Positions 1 through 8,809 of a DNA stretch of 64,000 bases are shown piece after piece. Positions within the stretch are counted from its first letter, which is position 1, and every line of letters begins with the position of its first letter. The stretch covers positions 1 to 64,000 of the forward strand of contig JAEXYA010000046.1 in NCBI GenBank assembly GCA_023451825.1. The letters are read 5' to 3'. The notes below the pieces were generated by a model. It saw nothing but the letters and a program-made list of their open reading frames with translations. It did no database searches and was not told the DNA's origin. Source of the DNA: Pseudomonadota bacterium. Lineage in GTDB: Bacteria > Pseudomonadota > Alphaproteobacteria > Rhizobiales > Xanthobacteraceae. The position numbers and the translations under genes are program-made.

Positions 1-48
1 GGGCGCGGCGCGCCGCGGCCCGCCCCCCCCCCCCCCCCGCCGCGGGCG
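1..48. other. Extreme G/C stretch with 16-base C run
   Basis: The first 48 bases are almost only G and C and contain an uninterrupted run of 16 C (about positions 23-38). Nothing else in the window looks like this. It sits at the edge, downstream of fabD, and is more likely a contig-end or polishing artefact than biology. Confidence 0.6.
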
Positions 49-93
49 ATGGAGCTTGTGGAAGCCCCCTCACCCGCCCGACTTCGTCGGTCG

Positions 94-116
94 ACCTCTC
101 CCCGGTGGGGAGAGGT
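94..116. repeat. Palindromic hairpin downstream of fabD
   Basis: A perfect 10-bp inverted repeat with a 3-base loop (arm ACCTCTCCCC, loop GGT). It lies just past the fabD stop codon on the fabD strand and could act as a transcription end, but no T tract follows. A related hairpin with the same GGGGAGAGGT arm occurs at 27977-28012, so this is probably a dispersed repeat family used at gene ends. Confidence 0.6.
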
Positions 117-127
117 GAAACAAGAGC

Positions 128-1078
128 CTAGCTCGCGGCAACAGCATCCTTGGCTGCGGCAATGTCATTGGGGCCACCGACGGCAACGCCGACGGCGCCA
201 TCGGCGATACGCTTCACCAGACCGCTGAGCACCTTGCCGGCGCCGATCTCGAGGAAGCGCGTAACACCCTGCCCGGCCATATAAGCCACCGACTCGCGCC
301 AGCGCACGGTGCCCGTGACCTGCTCGATCAGGCGGCGGCGGATTTCGTCGGGATCGGTGATGGCAGACGCCAGCACATTTGACACCAGCGGCGCGGCGGG
401 CTTGTTGATCGTCACCTTGGCCAGCGCCTCGGCCATCACGTCCGCGGCGGGCTGCATCAGGCTGCAATGGAACGGCGCCGACACCGGCAGCAGCATGGCG
501 CGCTTGGCGCCCTTGGCCTTGGCGATCTCGACGGCGCGGTCCACCGCGGCCTTGTTGCCGGACACGACGACCTGACCGCCGCCATTGTCGTTGGCGGCCT
601 GGCAAACCTCGCCCTGGGCGGCCTCTTCAGCCACGGCAACGGCTGCGTCATATTCCATGCCCAGCAGCGCGGCCATGGCGCCGACGCCCACGGGCACGGC
701 CTTTTGCATAGCCTGGCCGCGGGTACGCAGCAGGCGGGCGGCATCGCTGATGGAGAGGCTGCCGGCGGCGGCCAGCGCCGAATACTCGCCGAGCGAATGG
801 CCGGCCACGAAAGCCGCGTCCTTGGCCAGCGAGATACCAGCCTCTGTCTCCAGCACGCGCATGGTGGCGAGCGAGACGGCCATCAGCGCCGGTTGGGCGT
901 TCTGGGTCAGCTGCAGGGTCTCGGCTGGACCGTCCCAGATAATCGCAGTCAGTTTTTCGCCAAGCGCCGAATCGACCTCGTCGAACACGGCCTTGGCGGC
1001 GGGAAACGCGTCTGCAAGGGCCTTGCCCATGCCGACGGCCTGGGAACCCTGTCCGGGAAATGTGAATGCTGCGGTCAT
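128..1078 (-). CDS. fabD: Malonyl-CoA:ACP transacylase FabD
   Basis: Cytoplasmic transferase that moves malonyl groups from coenzyme A to acyl carrier protein, committing malonate to type II fatty acid synthesis. The 316-residue product starts with the family's FPGQGSQ motif (residues 7-13), carries the nucleophile motif GHSLGEY near residue 93, and has the catalytic His in the APFHC segment near residue 202. Length is normal for the family. In related genomes fabG and acpP follow fabD; that side lies outside the window here. Transcribed divergently from rpsF. Confidence 0.96.
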   Translation of the reverse strand: MTAAFTFPGQGSQAVGMGKALADAFPAAKAVFDEVDSALGEKLTAIIWDGPAETLQLTQNAQPALMAVSLATMRVLETEAGISLAKDAAFVAGHSLGEYSALAAAGSLSISDAARLLRTRGQAMQKAVPVGVGAMAALLGMEYDAAVAVAEEAAQGEVCQAANDNGGGQVVVSGNKAAVDRAVEIAKAKGAKRAMLLPVSAPFHCSLMQPAADVMAEALAKVTINKPAAPLVSNVLASAITDPDEIRRRLIEQVTGTVRWRESVAYMAGQGVTRFLEIGAGKVLSGLVKRIADGAVGVAVGGPNDIAAAKDAVAAS

Positions 1079-1483
1079 CGGCTCGCCCCGGTCTCGCTTT
1101 TTCGATTAAACTGCTGAAAACGTGCGCCGTAAGACACTGGCATGACCAAGGATGTCAAGTTGCAGCGTCGAAAGTGGAACTCAGATGTAGCCCGGATGGA
1201 GCGCAGCGCAATCCGGGAACCGGCGTTTCAATGGGCTCTATGGTCCCTGGGTTACGCACCCGTTTCCCTTGCTATCCCCTGAAAAATCCGTATAAGGCGC
1301 CGATCCGCAGATCCCGGCCGGGAGCTGAACGGACGGTCACAGCACAATCCATACACAGATTTAGCTGCGATAGGGCCAGTCGGTCCGTCGTCCCGTGCTT
1401 CCGCCTTCTGAGCAGTCGAGTCCTTTCCGAAGGGTTCGAAGGGCTTGCCGCCGGGTGATGCGCTAACACTGGAAAGGACGCAA
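1079..1483. other. Divergent fabD/rpsF intergenic region with a repeat hairpin
   Basis: About 400 bases with no convincing gene. It must contain the promoters for fabD (leftward) and the rpsF operon (rightward) and the rpsF leader. A REP-like hairpin with arms CCCGGAT/ATCCGGG lies at 1191-1217. I could not place a convincing -10/-35 pair or a defined S6:S18 leader RNA by eye. Confidence 0.6.
1191..1217. repeat. REP-like hairpin CCCGGAT/ATCCGGG
   Basis: 7-bp arms around GGAGCGCAGCGCA. This 'cccggatggagcgcagcg' style element is a common intergenic palindrome in alphaproteobacteria; only one clear copy is seen in this window. Confidence 0.5.
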
Positions 1484-1939
1484 ATGGCTCTCTACGAGCA
1501 CGTATTCCTCGCGCGTCAGGACGCGAGCGCGCAGCAGGTGGAAGACTTCACCGCGCAGATCAACACCATCGTCGAAGGCGCTGGTGGCAAGATCACCAAG
1601 ACCGAGAACTGGGGCGTGCGCTCCCTCACCTACCGCATGAACAAGAACCGCAAGGCTCACTTCGTTCTGCTGAACATCGATGCCCCGTCGGCCGCGATCG
1701 TCGAGATCGAGCGCCAGGAGCGCATCAATGAAGACGTCATCCGTTACCTGACCACCCGTGTCGAAGAGCACGAGGAAGGTCCGTCGGCGATGATGCGCAA
1801 GGCCGATCGCGATCGTGAACGTGACGATCGTCCGGGTGGTGGTTTCCGTGGCGACCGTGAAGGCGGTTTCCGTGGCGATCGTCCGGATCGTGGTCCCCGT
1901 CGTCCGCGTGACGACAACGAAGCATCGGTTGAGGAGTAA
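1484..1939 (+). CDS. rpsF: 30S ribosomal protein S6
   Basis: Primary small-subunit ribosomal protein that binds 16S rRNA together with S18. The 151-residue product begins MALYEHVFLARQD. An ATG preceded by GGAAAGGAC was chosen over an upstream TTG in frame at 1445. The S6 fold covers roughly residues 1-100. The tail is a charged Arg/Asp/Gly-rich extension with FRGDR repeats, which is common in alphaproteobacterial S6. First gene of the rpsF-rpsR operon. Confidence 0.96.
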   Translation: MALYEHVFLARQDASAQQVEDFTAQINTIVEGAGGKITKTENWGVRSLTYRMNKNRKAHFVLLNIDAPSAAIVEIERQERINEDVIRYLTTRVEEHEEGPSAMMRKADRDRERDDRPGGGFRGDREGGFRGDRPDRGPRRPRDDNEASVEE

Positions 1940-1944
1940 GAAAT

Positions 1945-2184
1945 ATGGCTGAAGCTGGTGCACGTCGCCCGTTCTTCCGTCGCCGCAAGACCTGCCCGTT
2001 CACGGGAGCCAATGCGCCGAAGATCGATTACAAGGATAGCAAGCTGCTGATGCGTTACGTGTCCGAGCGCGGCAAGATCGTGCCGAGCCGCATCACGGCC
2101 GTGTCCGCCAAGAAGCAGCGCGAGCTGGCCCGCGCCATCAAGCGCGCCCGCTTCCTCGGCCTGCTGCCCTACGTGATCCGCTAA
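1945..2184 (+). CDS. rpsR: 30S ribosomal protein S18
   Basis: 79-residue ribosomal protein, partner of S6 on the platform of the 30S subunit. The sequence is basic throughout, with the RRRKTCPFTG and DYKD segments near the N-terminus and a KKQRELARAIKRARFLGLLP core, all typical of S18. It starts 5 bases after rpsF and its ribosome binding site (GAGGAG) lies inside the end of rpsF, so the two are translated from one message. Confidence 0.97.
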   Translation: MAEAGARRPFFRRRKTCPFTGANAPKIDYKDSKLLMRYVSERGKIVPSRITAVSAKKQRELARAIKRARFLGLLPYVIR

Positions 2185-2193
2185 GACGTTTCC

Positions 2194-2239
2194 GACCGGC
2201 GGCTTTCGCCGCCGGTCGTTCTTCTCTTTTTTGTTTTTC
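2194..2239 (+). terminator. Rho-independent terminator after rpsR
   Basis: Perfect 10-bp stem (GACCGGCGGC, 2194-2203, with 2208-2217), 4-base loop TTTC, then a T-rich tract. It likely ends or attenuates the rpsF-rpsR message before the DUF2232 gene. Confidence 0.88.
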
Positions 2240-2316
2240 ATAAGGCTTCCGGGTCGTCCGGTCGCCGATGGTTGGGGCGGAATGCTCCTAACCGCTCAAA
2301 GGGGGCGGGACAGCTG

Positions 2317-3270
2317 ATGATCTCCAGTCTCCTCATCGCGCTTGCCGCTGGCGCTGCTTCTGCAGTGATGTTCGCCTCGATCGTTTCGGGCGCGCTGGTC
2401 TCCATTTTCCTGTTCTATCTTGCCCCGCTCCCGCTGATGGTCGCATGCCTCGGCTGGGGACCGATGACGGCAACGATCGGCGGCATTGCGGCTGCGACCT
2501 CGCTCGGCCTGATATTCGGCATGGGCTATCTCGCCATCTTCGCCGTCACGATTGCGCTCCCCGCCTGGTGGCTCGGCCATCTCGCATTGCTTGGTCGCAG
2601 CGTCGAAGCGCCTGCGTCCGTCATGAGCAAGGCTGAACCACACACTGAGTGGTATCCGATCGGTCGCATCCTGCTCTGGATCGCCATCTTCGCATCGATC
2701 ACCACGATGGCAGCATTGCTCACCCTCGGCACCGACAGCGAGACAATCCTCGGCGCGCTGAAGCGCTCTTTTGCGCGCATCATGACCGGCCGCACCGAGG
2801 GCGACACCGACAGCATCGCCAACGCCATTGCCATGATCGCGCCGTCAGCCGCGTCGGTGGTCGCCATTATCACGCTGACGCTGAATCTCTGGCTTGCCGG
2901 CCGCATCACATCGACCTCCGGTCGGCTGAAGCGGCCGTGGCCAAATTTGCACACGCTCGCGCTGCCCCCGATGACGCTGGTGGCACTCTGCGTCGCGATC
3001 GCGCTGACGTTCGCCGGTGGCATCGTCGGCATCTTTGCGCAGATCGTTTCGGCCACGCTGCTGATGGCCTACGCCCTCACCGGCTTTGCGACGCTGCATG
3101 CGCTGACCATGGGCATGCGCAGCCGCGGCCTCGTGCTCGGCCTCATCTACGCGATGGTGATGGTGCTCGGCTGGCCCATGCTGGTGCTGACCTGCCTCGG
3201 CCTCGCCGATGCCTTTTTCGGATTTCGCCAGCGAATGGGCGAACGTCGACCGCCAGAGACGGCGGCCTGA
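2317..3270 (+). CDS. DUF2232 family membrane protein
   Basis: 317-residue inner-membrane protein with about eight hydrophobic segments starting immediately at MISSLLIALAAG. The ATG at 2317 was preferred because GGGGCGGGA lies just upstream, whereas the upstream in-frame TTG (2272) has no such site. DUF2232 proteins sit between rpsR and rplI in many Rhizobiales and resemble ECF-type S components or YybS; no molecular function is established. The conserved position suggests a link to translation or growth only by association. Confidence 0.85.
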   Translation: MISSLLIALAAGAASAVMFASIVSGALVSIFLFYLAPLPLMVACLGWGPMTATIGGIAAATSLGLIFGMGYLAIFAVTIALPAWWLGHLALLGRSVEAPASVMSKAEPHTEWYPIGRILLWIAIFASITTMAALLTLGTDSETILGALKRSFARIMTGRTEGDTDSIANAIAMIAPSAASVVAIITLTLNLWLAGRITSTSGRLKRPWPNLHTLALPPMTLVALCVAIALTFAGGIVGIFAQIVSATLLMAYALTGFATLHALTMGMRSRGLVLGLIYAMVMVLGWPMLVLTCLGLADAFFGFRQRMGERRPPETAA

Positions 3271-3321
3271 CAACAGTTTCACTTCAACTCACATCAAACA
3301 GACCAACGAAGGAGATCTCAA

Positions 3322-3906
3322 ATGGAAGTCATTCTGCTGGAACGCGTCGCCAAGCTCGGCCAGATGGGCGAAGTCGTCCGCGTCAAGGACGGTTACGCCC
3401 GTAACTTCCTGCTCAAGCGCGGCAAGGCGCTGCGCGCCACCGCCGACAACCGCGCCAAGTATGACGGCATGAAGGCCGACCTCGAAGCCAACAACATCAA
3501 GGCCAAGGGCGAAGCCACCAAGGTTGCCGAGCAGATCGACGGCCGCAACGTCGTCGTCATCCGCCAGGCGTCGGAAACCGGCCAGCTGTTCGGCTCGGTC
3601 TCGGTGCGCGACATCATCGCTTCGTTCGAAGCCGACGGCATCACCTTCGCCCGCAGCCAGGTGCTGCTCGACGCCCCGATCAAGACCATCGGCCAGCACG
3701 CGATCGCCATCGCCGTGCATCCGGAAGTCGAAGTCAATGTCAGCGTCACCGTGGCCCGTTCGGAAGCTGAAGCCGAGCGCATCAACCGCGGCGAAGACAT
3801 CTCGTCGCGTCAGGAAGACCAGGACGCTGCCGCCGAAGCCCTCGCCGCTGCCGGCGAGTTCTTCGATCCGGAAGCCCAGGGCGGCGACGACGAAGACAAC
3901 GGCTAA
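3322..3906 (+). CDS. rplI: 50S ribosomal protein L9
   Basis: 194-residue large-subunit protein. The N-terminal rRNA-binding domain shows MEVILLERVAKLGQMGEVV and the conserved GYARNFLLKRGKA segment (residues about 23-35). The long connecting helix and C-terminal domain follow. The acidic, Ala/Glu/Asp-rich tail (residues about 160-194) is an extension beyond the E. coli length of 149, normal for Rhizobiales. A strong AAGGAGATCTCAA ribosome binding site precedes the ATG. Confidence 0.97.
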   Translation: MEVILLERVAKLGQMGEVVRVKDGYARNFLLKRGKALRATADNRAKYDGMKADLEANNIKAKGEATKVAEQIDGRNVVVIRQASETGQLFGSVSVRDIIASFEADGITFARSQVLLDAPIKTIGQHAIAIAVHPEVEVNVSVTVARSEAEAERINRGEDISSRQEDQDAAAEALAAAGEFFDPEAQGGDDEDNG

Positions 3907-3920
3907 GTCCGTCACACGCG

Positions 3921-4022
3921 CAGGATGGGTTGAGCGAAGGCGCGTCAGCGCCGGAGCGATATCCATCGCTGCGGGCTCGGTGCGCGTGGTGATGGTCTCG
4001 TTCAGCTCACGCCATCCTGCGG
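3921..4022. repeat. Long imperfect inverted repeat (AGGATGGGTTGAGCG family)
   Basis: Starts AGGATGGGTTGAGCG and ends with a degraded GCTCACGCCATCCTG. Same family as 14971-15054 and 30769-30876. Lies between rplI and its terminator. Confidence 0.65.
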
Positions 4023-4034
4023 CGCGCAAAAACA

Positions 4035-4065
4035 AAAAGCCCGGCCTTGCGGCCGGGCTTTTCTG
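4035..4065. terminator. Bidirectional terminator between rplI and the cytochrome-like gene
   Basis: A 12-bp stem formed by AAAAGCCCGGCC (4035-4046) and GGCCGGGCTTTT (4051-4062) around TTGC, with A tract on one side and T tract on the other. It can terminate rplI rightwards and the convergent gene leftwards. Confidence 0.9.
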
Positions 4066-4083
4066 TTCGTTGCTGAAGGCGAG

Positions 4084-4989
4084 CTATTCAGCGCTCGGCT
4101 TTGCCGGTTCTGATGGCGTGGCAGCAGGTGCCGAAGCGCCCGGCTCAGGCTCCTTTGGCGCAGGCGTCACCGCCGGCACCGGATCGGAGCGCGTCGCTGG
4201 CGGCGTTTCGGCCTTCGGCTCAGGCGCTTCCGCGGGCTTGGGGGCTTCCGCCGGCTTGGGAGCTTCTACGGGCTTGGGCTCTTCGGCCGGCTTCGCTGGG
4301 GCAGCTTCCTTCGGCGGCTCGGACTTTGCCGGTTCAGGCTTGGCAGTCTCACGATCAGTCGGTTCGGCCTTGTCTGTTTCCGGCCTGGCGTCGTGCTTCG
4401 GCTCTTCCTGATGACGGCGGTTCTTCTTGCCGGCCTTCTGCTTGGCGGGACGCTCGGTCTCGGCTGCTGCAGGTGCCTCTCCTTCGGCCGGAGCGGCTTC
4501 GGCAGGCGGCTGGCGCTTGGTGCGGCCGCGACGCGGCGCCTGTTCGACGGGCGCAGCTGTATCCGGACCGGGCTGCGCCTGCTGACGCTCGGCTGCGGCC
4601 GGACGCTGACGTCCCGCGGGCGCCGGATCGGCCGGTGCCTGCTCGCGGGTGAGTTCGCGACCCTGACGGGTCAGATTGTCGTCACTGCCGCGACGACCAC
4701 CGCCAGCGCCGCCCGCGCCATTGGCGATCACATAGGCGCTCATGACCTTCGCCATGTCGCTGCTTGTTGTGTAGTGCTGGCGCAAGAAGCCCGGAAGCTG
4801 ACCGGGCGGCACGCTCTTCAGAAGGCCACGGGCGCTCTTGTGGCAAACCCCGCAATTGCCGTTGAACAGCTGCGCCGGAGATTTGCCGGCTTCGAGATTC
4901 TGGGCGGATGCGGGAGCGATGAGAAAGGAAGGTGCTGCGAGGCCAATCAGAAGCATCGCCGTCGCTAAACCGAGCGCTCGGCTCAACAT
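4084..4989 (-). CDS. Exported c-type cytochrome-like protein with a Pro/Ala/Glu-rich tail
   Basis: 301-residue product; the ATG at 4989 follows CCGGAGATTGAT, so it is preferred over an upstream start. A signal peptide ends near PASAQ (residue 30). One heme-attachment motif, CGVCH, lies at residues 46-50 (LFNGNCGVCHKSARG). The small heme domain spans about residues 35-95. The remaining two-thirds is low-complexity, ending in KP/EAP repeats ('EAPKPAEAPKPAEAP'), probably disordered. Role unknown; it might be a periplasmic electron carrier. Compositionally unlike a normal soluble cytochrome because of the tail. Confidence 0.8.
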   Translation of the reverse strand: MLSRALGLATAMLLIGLAAPSFLIAPASAQNLEAGKSPAQLFNGNCGVCHKSARGLLKSVPPGQLPGFLRQHYTTSSDMAKVMSAYVIANGAGGAGGGRRGSDDNLTRQGRELTREQAPADPAPAGRQRPAAAERQQAQPGPDTAAPVEQAPRRGRTKRQPPAEAAPAEGEAPAAAETERPAKQKAGKKNRRHQEEPKHDARPETDKAEPTDRETAKPEPAKSEPPKEAAPAKPAEEPKPVEAPKPAEAPKPAEAPEPKAETPPATRSDPVPAVTPAPKEPEPGASAPAATPSEPAKPSAE

Positions 4990-5143
4990 ATCAATCTCCG
5001 GAAATAACAATTGTTCTAACCCGAACCTCTTGTAGCCGAATGCGCCATGAATGGAAGCGGCCAAGCAGCGCTAGGCTGTGCGCGAAACTGTGATGGCGGC
5101 TTTTTGGCAAGTGGTGTGACGCGCTCGCTGGCGTGGCGCAGTA

Positions 5144-5189
5144 CCGCACACGACTAGGCGTGTTAGTGAGAAAGACCGCTCGTGTGCGG
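5144..5189. repeat. Inverted repeat in the cytochrome-like/dnaB gap
   Basis: 10-bp perfect arms CCGCACACGA/TCGTGTGCGG separated by 26 bases. No T tract follows. Purpose unknown. Confidence 0.45.
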
Positions 5190-5367
5190 GACTCGGACGC
5201 GCTCCTGAGCTGATCAGGTCACGTTGTTATTCGCGAGGGATTTTTGAAGTGTCGAACGGATCAAGCACCGATATCCGGATGAGCATCGTCCTGTCGCGTC
5301 AACGGCCTGACAGCTTCAAATTGAGAACTGCATCGAAGGAGAGATAACGCCGGCCTCTCACCAGCGT

Positions 5368-5571
5368 TTAAAACGAAAGCTCGAGGACCTCGGCGCGACG
5401 GCTAGTGTTCGACGGACGTAGTGCCGGCCGCTGCAGTCTGTTCATGGCCGCAGAAAGCGCTGCTTGGCTGCACGGTTCGTCATGCATCTCCTCGGTACGC
5501 ACAAACGTATCGACGAGATTGGACAACCACGCATTATCGTCGGCTGCCGAAAACGGCTGTCGCTGACCCAT
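5368..5571 (-). CDS. Small hypothetical protein (67 aa)
   Basis: Possible gene starting MGQRQPFSAADDNAWLSN and ending EVLELSF. Its ATG is preceded by AAGGACAGG at good spacing, which is the main support. The sequence has an acidic helix-like middle (LVDTFVRTEEMHDEP) and no recognised domain. It lies alone in an otherwise empty 950-base gap before dnaB, so it may be real or chance; not recognised. Confidence 0.35.
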   Translation of the reverse strand: MGQRQPFSAADDNAWLSNLVDTFVRTEEMHDEPCSQAALSAAMNRLQRPALRPSNTSRRAEVLELSF

Positions 5572-5939
5572 TGACCTGTCCTTACGCCTCTGTCGCCTGC
5601 GCTTGCCGCGCATGACTTCGTTGCGGTCTCAACGCCCGAATCCGTGGCGGGTTCCGGGTGTGGCTCAATTGCAAGCCCACTTCTTGTTATAAGTGAGACA
5701 AGTCGCCGTCCGGTTCAGGTCCGTCAGGTAATTTTCCGGGTTCCATTAAGACGCTTTTCAGGAACCGGTGCCGGCGCGCTTCAGGGAACAGGTCAAGCAC
5801 CGATTGACCGAGACCACCGAATTCTCCCATCGCCCGGTGTGAATCGTGCATAAAGCCGATCCGCGCTCCCCCCGCCCGCGCCACTGCGCTTATGTCCGGG
5901 GCCGCGCATCCGCCCCATTCGAGACCGATATCGAGACCC
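5572..5939. other. Upstream region of dnaB, no clear gene
   Basis: About 370 bases with only weak, overlapping short reading frames on both strands. It should carry the dnaB promoter; no clear promoter elements could be assigned by eye. Confidence 0.5.
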
Positions 5940-7442
5940 ATGGCCGCATCCGATTCCAACGTCCTGAAGCTCGCACCCGACGTGAACGCACCTGCCTATC
6001 GCAGTGCGCCGCATAATATCGAGGCCGAACAGGGCGTGCTCGGCGCGATGCTGGTCAATAACGACGCGTTCTATCGCGTCTCGGATTTCCTGAAGGCCGA
6101 ACACTTCTACGAGCCGATCCACCAGACCATCTTCGACACCGCCTCCAGCATCATCCGCGCCGGCAAGATCGCCACTCCGGTGACGCTCAAGACCTTCCTG
6201 CCCGCCGATACCGATCTCGGCGGCATGACGGTGGCGCAGTATCTCGCCCGGCTGGCCGCCGAGGCGACGACCATCATCAACGCGCAGGACTACGGCCGCA
6301 GCATCTACGACCTTGCCATCCGCCGTCAGTTGATCGGCGTCGGCGAGGACATGGTCAATGTCGCCTATGACGCGCCGGTGGATTTTGCCCCGCGCGCACA
6401 GATCGAGGACGCCGAGCGCCGGCTCTATGAGCTGGCCGAAGCCGGCCGCTATGACGGCGGCTTCCAGCGTTTCTCGCAGGCCATGACCACCGCCCTCGAA
6501 ATGGCGGCCAATGCCTATCAGCGCGACGGTAAGCTCTCCGGTATCTCCACCGGCCTGCGCGACCTCGACGCCCGCATGGGCGGATTGCAGCGCTCCGACT
6601 TGATCGTGCTGGCCGGCCGTCCCGCCATGGGCAAGACGTCGCTCGCCACCAACATCGCCTACAATATCGCCGCCGCCTATCAGTCCGAATTGCAACCCGA
6701 CGGCAGCAACAAGACCATCAATGGCGGCGTGGTCGGCTTCTTTTCGTGCGAAATGTCGGCCGAACAGCTCGCCACGCGTATTCTCGCCGAACAGACCGAG
6801 ATTTCGTCGAGCCTGATCCGCCGCGGCGGCATCACCCAGGACCAGTTCGACAAGGTCCGGGACTACACGATCCGGCTGCAGAACCTGCCGCTCTATGTGG
6901 ACGAAACCGGTGGTCTGTCGATCTCGCAACTCACCGCCCGCGCCCGCCGCCTGAAGCGGCAAAAGGGCCTCGACGTCATTATGGTGGACTACATCCAGCT
7001 GTTGCAGGGCTCCGGCAAGCGCTCGGACAACCGCGTGCAGGAAGTCACCGAGATCACGACCAATCTCAAGGCGCTGGCGAAGGAGTTGAACGTTCCGATC
7101 GTCGCGCTGTCGCAGCTGTCGCGTCAGGTCGAAAACCGCGAAGACAAGCGCCCGCAGCTCGCCGACTTGCGTGAATCCGGATCGATCGAGCAGGACGCCG
7201 ACGTCGTGATGTTCGTCTATCGCGAGGAATACTACCTGCAGAGCAAGGAGCCGCGTCCGGGCACGCCCGAGCATGAGAAGTGGCAGCTCGATATGTCGCT
7301 GGTGCACGGCAAAGCGGAGTGTATCGTCGCCAAGCAGCGTCACGGCCCCACCGGTACCGTGGAAATGCAGTTCGAAGGCCAGTTCACGCGCTTCAGCGAT
7401 CTCGCCCCCGATCAGGTCCGGGCAATCCAGAGCCATGAGTGA
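5940..7442 (+). CDS. dnaB: Replicative DNA helicase DnaB
   Basis: Hexameric 5'-3' helicase that unwinds DNA ahead of the replisome. 500 residues from the ATG at 5940 (MAASDSNVLKLAP); an in-frame ATG at 5892 is an alternative. The N-terminal domain shows the HNIEAEQGVLGAML signature (about residues 22-35). The RecA-like domain has Walker A GRPAMGKTS and Walker B DVIMVDYIQLL, then the SQLSRQVENREDKRP loop. No intein is present. Position downstream of rpsF-rplI is the classic alphaproteobacterial arrangement. Confidence 0.97.
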   Translation: MAASDSNVLKLAPDVNAPAYRSAPHNIEAEQGVLGAMLVNNDAFYRVSDFLKAEHFYEPIHQTIFDTASSIIRAGKIATPVTLKTFLPADTDLGGMTVAQYLARLAAEATTIINAQDYGRSIYDLAIRRQLIGVGEDMVNVAYDAPVDFAPRAQIEDAERRLYELAEAGRYDGGFQRFSQAMTTALEMAANAYQRDGKLSGISTGLRDLDARMGGLQRSDLIVLAGRPAMGKTSLATNIAYNIAAAYQSELQPDGSNKTINGGVVGFFSCEMSAEQLATRILAEQTEISSSLIRRGGITQDQFDKVRDYTIRLQNLPLYVDETGGLSISQLTARARRLKRQKGLDVIMVDYIQLLQGSGKRSDNRVQEVTEITTNLKALAKELNVPIVALSQLSRQVENREDKRPQLADLRESGSIEQDADVVMFVYREEYYLQSKEPRPGTPEHEKWQLDMSLVHGKAECIVAKQRHGPTGTVEMQFEGQFTRFSDLAPDQVRAIQSHE

Positions 7443-7445
7443 TCC

Positions 7446-7466
7446 GGTCGCGGTTGAACCGCGACC
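7446..7466. repeat. Hairpin after dnaB
   Basis: 8-bp perfect stem GGTCGCGG/CCGCGACC with loop TTGAA, starting 4 bases after the dnaB stop. It lacks a clear T tract, so termination is only possible, not shown. Confidence 0.45.
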
Positions 7467-7534
7467 GTCGCGCCTTTATCGTGCGCTGCGAAATGACCGC
7501 CTGAACCGGCGTCACCCACGCCTCAGGATGTGCG

Positions 7535-8674
7535 ATGACCGAGCCCGCTTCCACCCCTGCCGTCGAACTCGATCCGACGGCCATCGGCCTCCTCACCATA
7601 GATCTCGATGCCATCGTCGCCAATTGGCGCAAGCTTGAAAAAGCGAGCGTGCCGGCCGAATGCGGCGCCGCCGTCAAGGCCGACGCCTATGGTTGTGGGA
7701 TCGCACATGTCGTCCCTGCCCTCGCCAAAGCCGGCTGCAAAACCTTCTTCGTCGCCACCACCGACGAAGCCCGCGCCGCGCGTATCGGCGCGCCGGAAGC
7801 TGCGATCTATGTATTGAACGGCCTGTCGCCGAATGGCGGTGATGCCCTCGCCGCCATCAATGCCCAGCCCGTCATCGGGGATCTCAACGAACTCGCCGAA
7901 TGGGACATGTTCTGCCGCCGCACCGGATGGGCCGGTGGCGCTGGCATCCATGTCGACACCGGTATGAGCCGGCTCGGCCTCTCCACCGACGAAGCTCAAA
8001 GTCTCGCCCCGCGCATCGCCTCGGGCAATCACGGCTTCACGCTTGCAATCAGCCACCTCGCTTGCGCCGAGCAGCTGCAAAATCCGATGAATCCGAAACA
8101 GGTCGGCGCCTTCCGCGAAGTCTCGCACCTGTTCTCCGGCATCACCTCATCCCTGGCCAATTCCTCCGGCATCTATCTCGGTCCGAGCTACATGTTCGAC
8201 ATGGTGAGGCCGGGTGCTGCGATCTACGGCGTCAATCCGACGCCGGAAGCCGCCAATCCGATGCTGCCGGTGATCGACCTGAAGGCCCGCATCATCCAGA
8301 CCCGCGACGTGCCGCGCGGCGATACCGTCGGCTATGGCGCCACCTGGACCGCCCGTCGCCCGACCCGCCTCGCCATCATCGCGACAGGTTATGCCGACGG
8401 CTATTTTCGCGCAGCCGGGAGCAGCGATGGCACCCGCGGCGCCGAAGTGGTGATCGCGGGCCAGCGCTGCCCGGTCGCCGGTCGCATCTCGATGGACCTG
8501 ATCGCCGCCGATATCACCGACCTCCCCGCCAATGCCGCCCGCCGCGGCCACATGGCGACGCTGATCGGCGAAGGCCTGACCGTCAACGACCTCGCGCATC
8601 ACTTCGGCACGATCGCCTATGAAGTGCTGACGAGTCTGGGGCACCGTTATCAGCGCGTGTACAAAGGCGGATAA
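7535..8674 (+). CDS. alr: Alanine racemase
   Basis: PLP enzyme that makes D-alanine for peptidoglycan. 379 residues. The PLP lysine lies in AVKADAYGCG (about residues 46-55), the GxxTGMSRLG-type segment is seen as HVDTGMSRLG, and the second catalytic Tyr is in VGYGATWTA near residue 270. The C-terminal beta domain carries RISMDLIAADIT. Sits 90 bases after dnaB in the same direction, a common linkage in this group. Confidence 0.95.
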   Translation: MTEPASTPAVELDPTAIGLLTIDLDAIVANWRKLEKASVPAECGAAVKADAYGCGIAHVVPALAKAGCKTFFVATTDEARAARIGAPEAAIYVLNGLSPNGGDALAAINAQPVIGDLNELAEWDMFCRRTGWAGGAGIHVDTGMSRLGLSTDEAQSLAPRIASGNHGFTLAISHLACAEQLQNPMNPKQVGAFREVSHLFSGITSSLANSSGIYLGPSYMFDMVRPGAAIYGVNPTPEAANPMLPVIDLKARIIQTRDVPRGDTVGYGATWTARRPTRLAIIATGYADGYFRAAGSSDGTRGAEVVIAGQRCPVAGRISMDLIAADITDLPANAARRGHMATLIGEGLTVNDLAHHFGTIAYEVLTSLGHRYQRVYKGG

Positions 8675-8679
8675 GAATG

Positions 8680-8792
8680 CCGTCATTGCGAGCCCTGACG
8701 AATTGCGAAGCAATTCGTTTGGGCGAAGCAATCCAGCCCTTCCTTGACGACGGTTCTGGATTGCCGCGTTGCTTCGCTCCTCGCACTGACGG
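8680..8792. repeat. Long inverted repeat (CGTCATTGCGAG family)
   Basis: Outer arms CCGTCATTGCGAG and CTCGCACTGACGG, with internal AATTGCGAAGCAATT and GAAGCAATCCAG/CTGGATTGC segments. This is the well-known Bradyrhizobium/Rhodopseudomonas intergenic palindrome type. It fills the gap between alr and the TSUP gene and sits directly upstream of the latter's start. Confidence 0.75.
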
Positions 8793-8809
8793 CTGGAGAG
8801 ACCAAGATA

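Noticed and set aside
5793..7436. 547-codon open frame antisense to dnaB
   Set aside because: High-GC third-position shadow; dnaB on the other strand is full length with all helicase motifs, and the antisense product has no fold-like features.
7435..7638. Open frame starting inside the dnaB end and running into alr
   Set aside because: Arg/His-rich product overlapping two real genes in another frame; a shadow.
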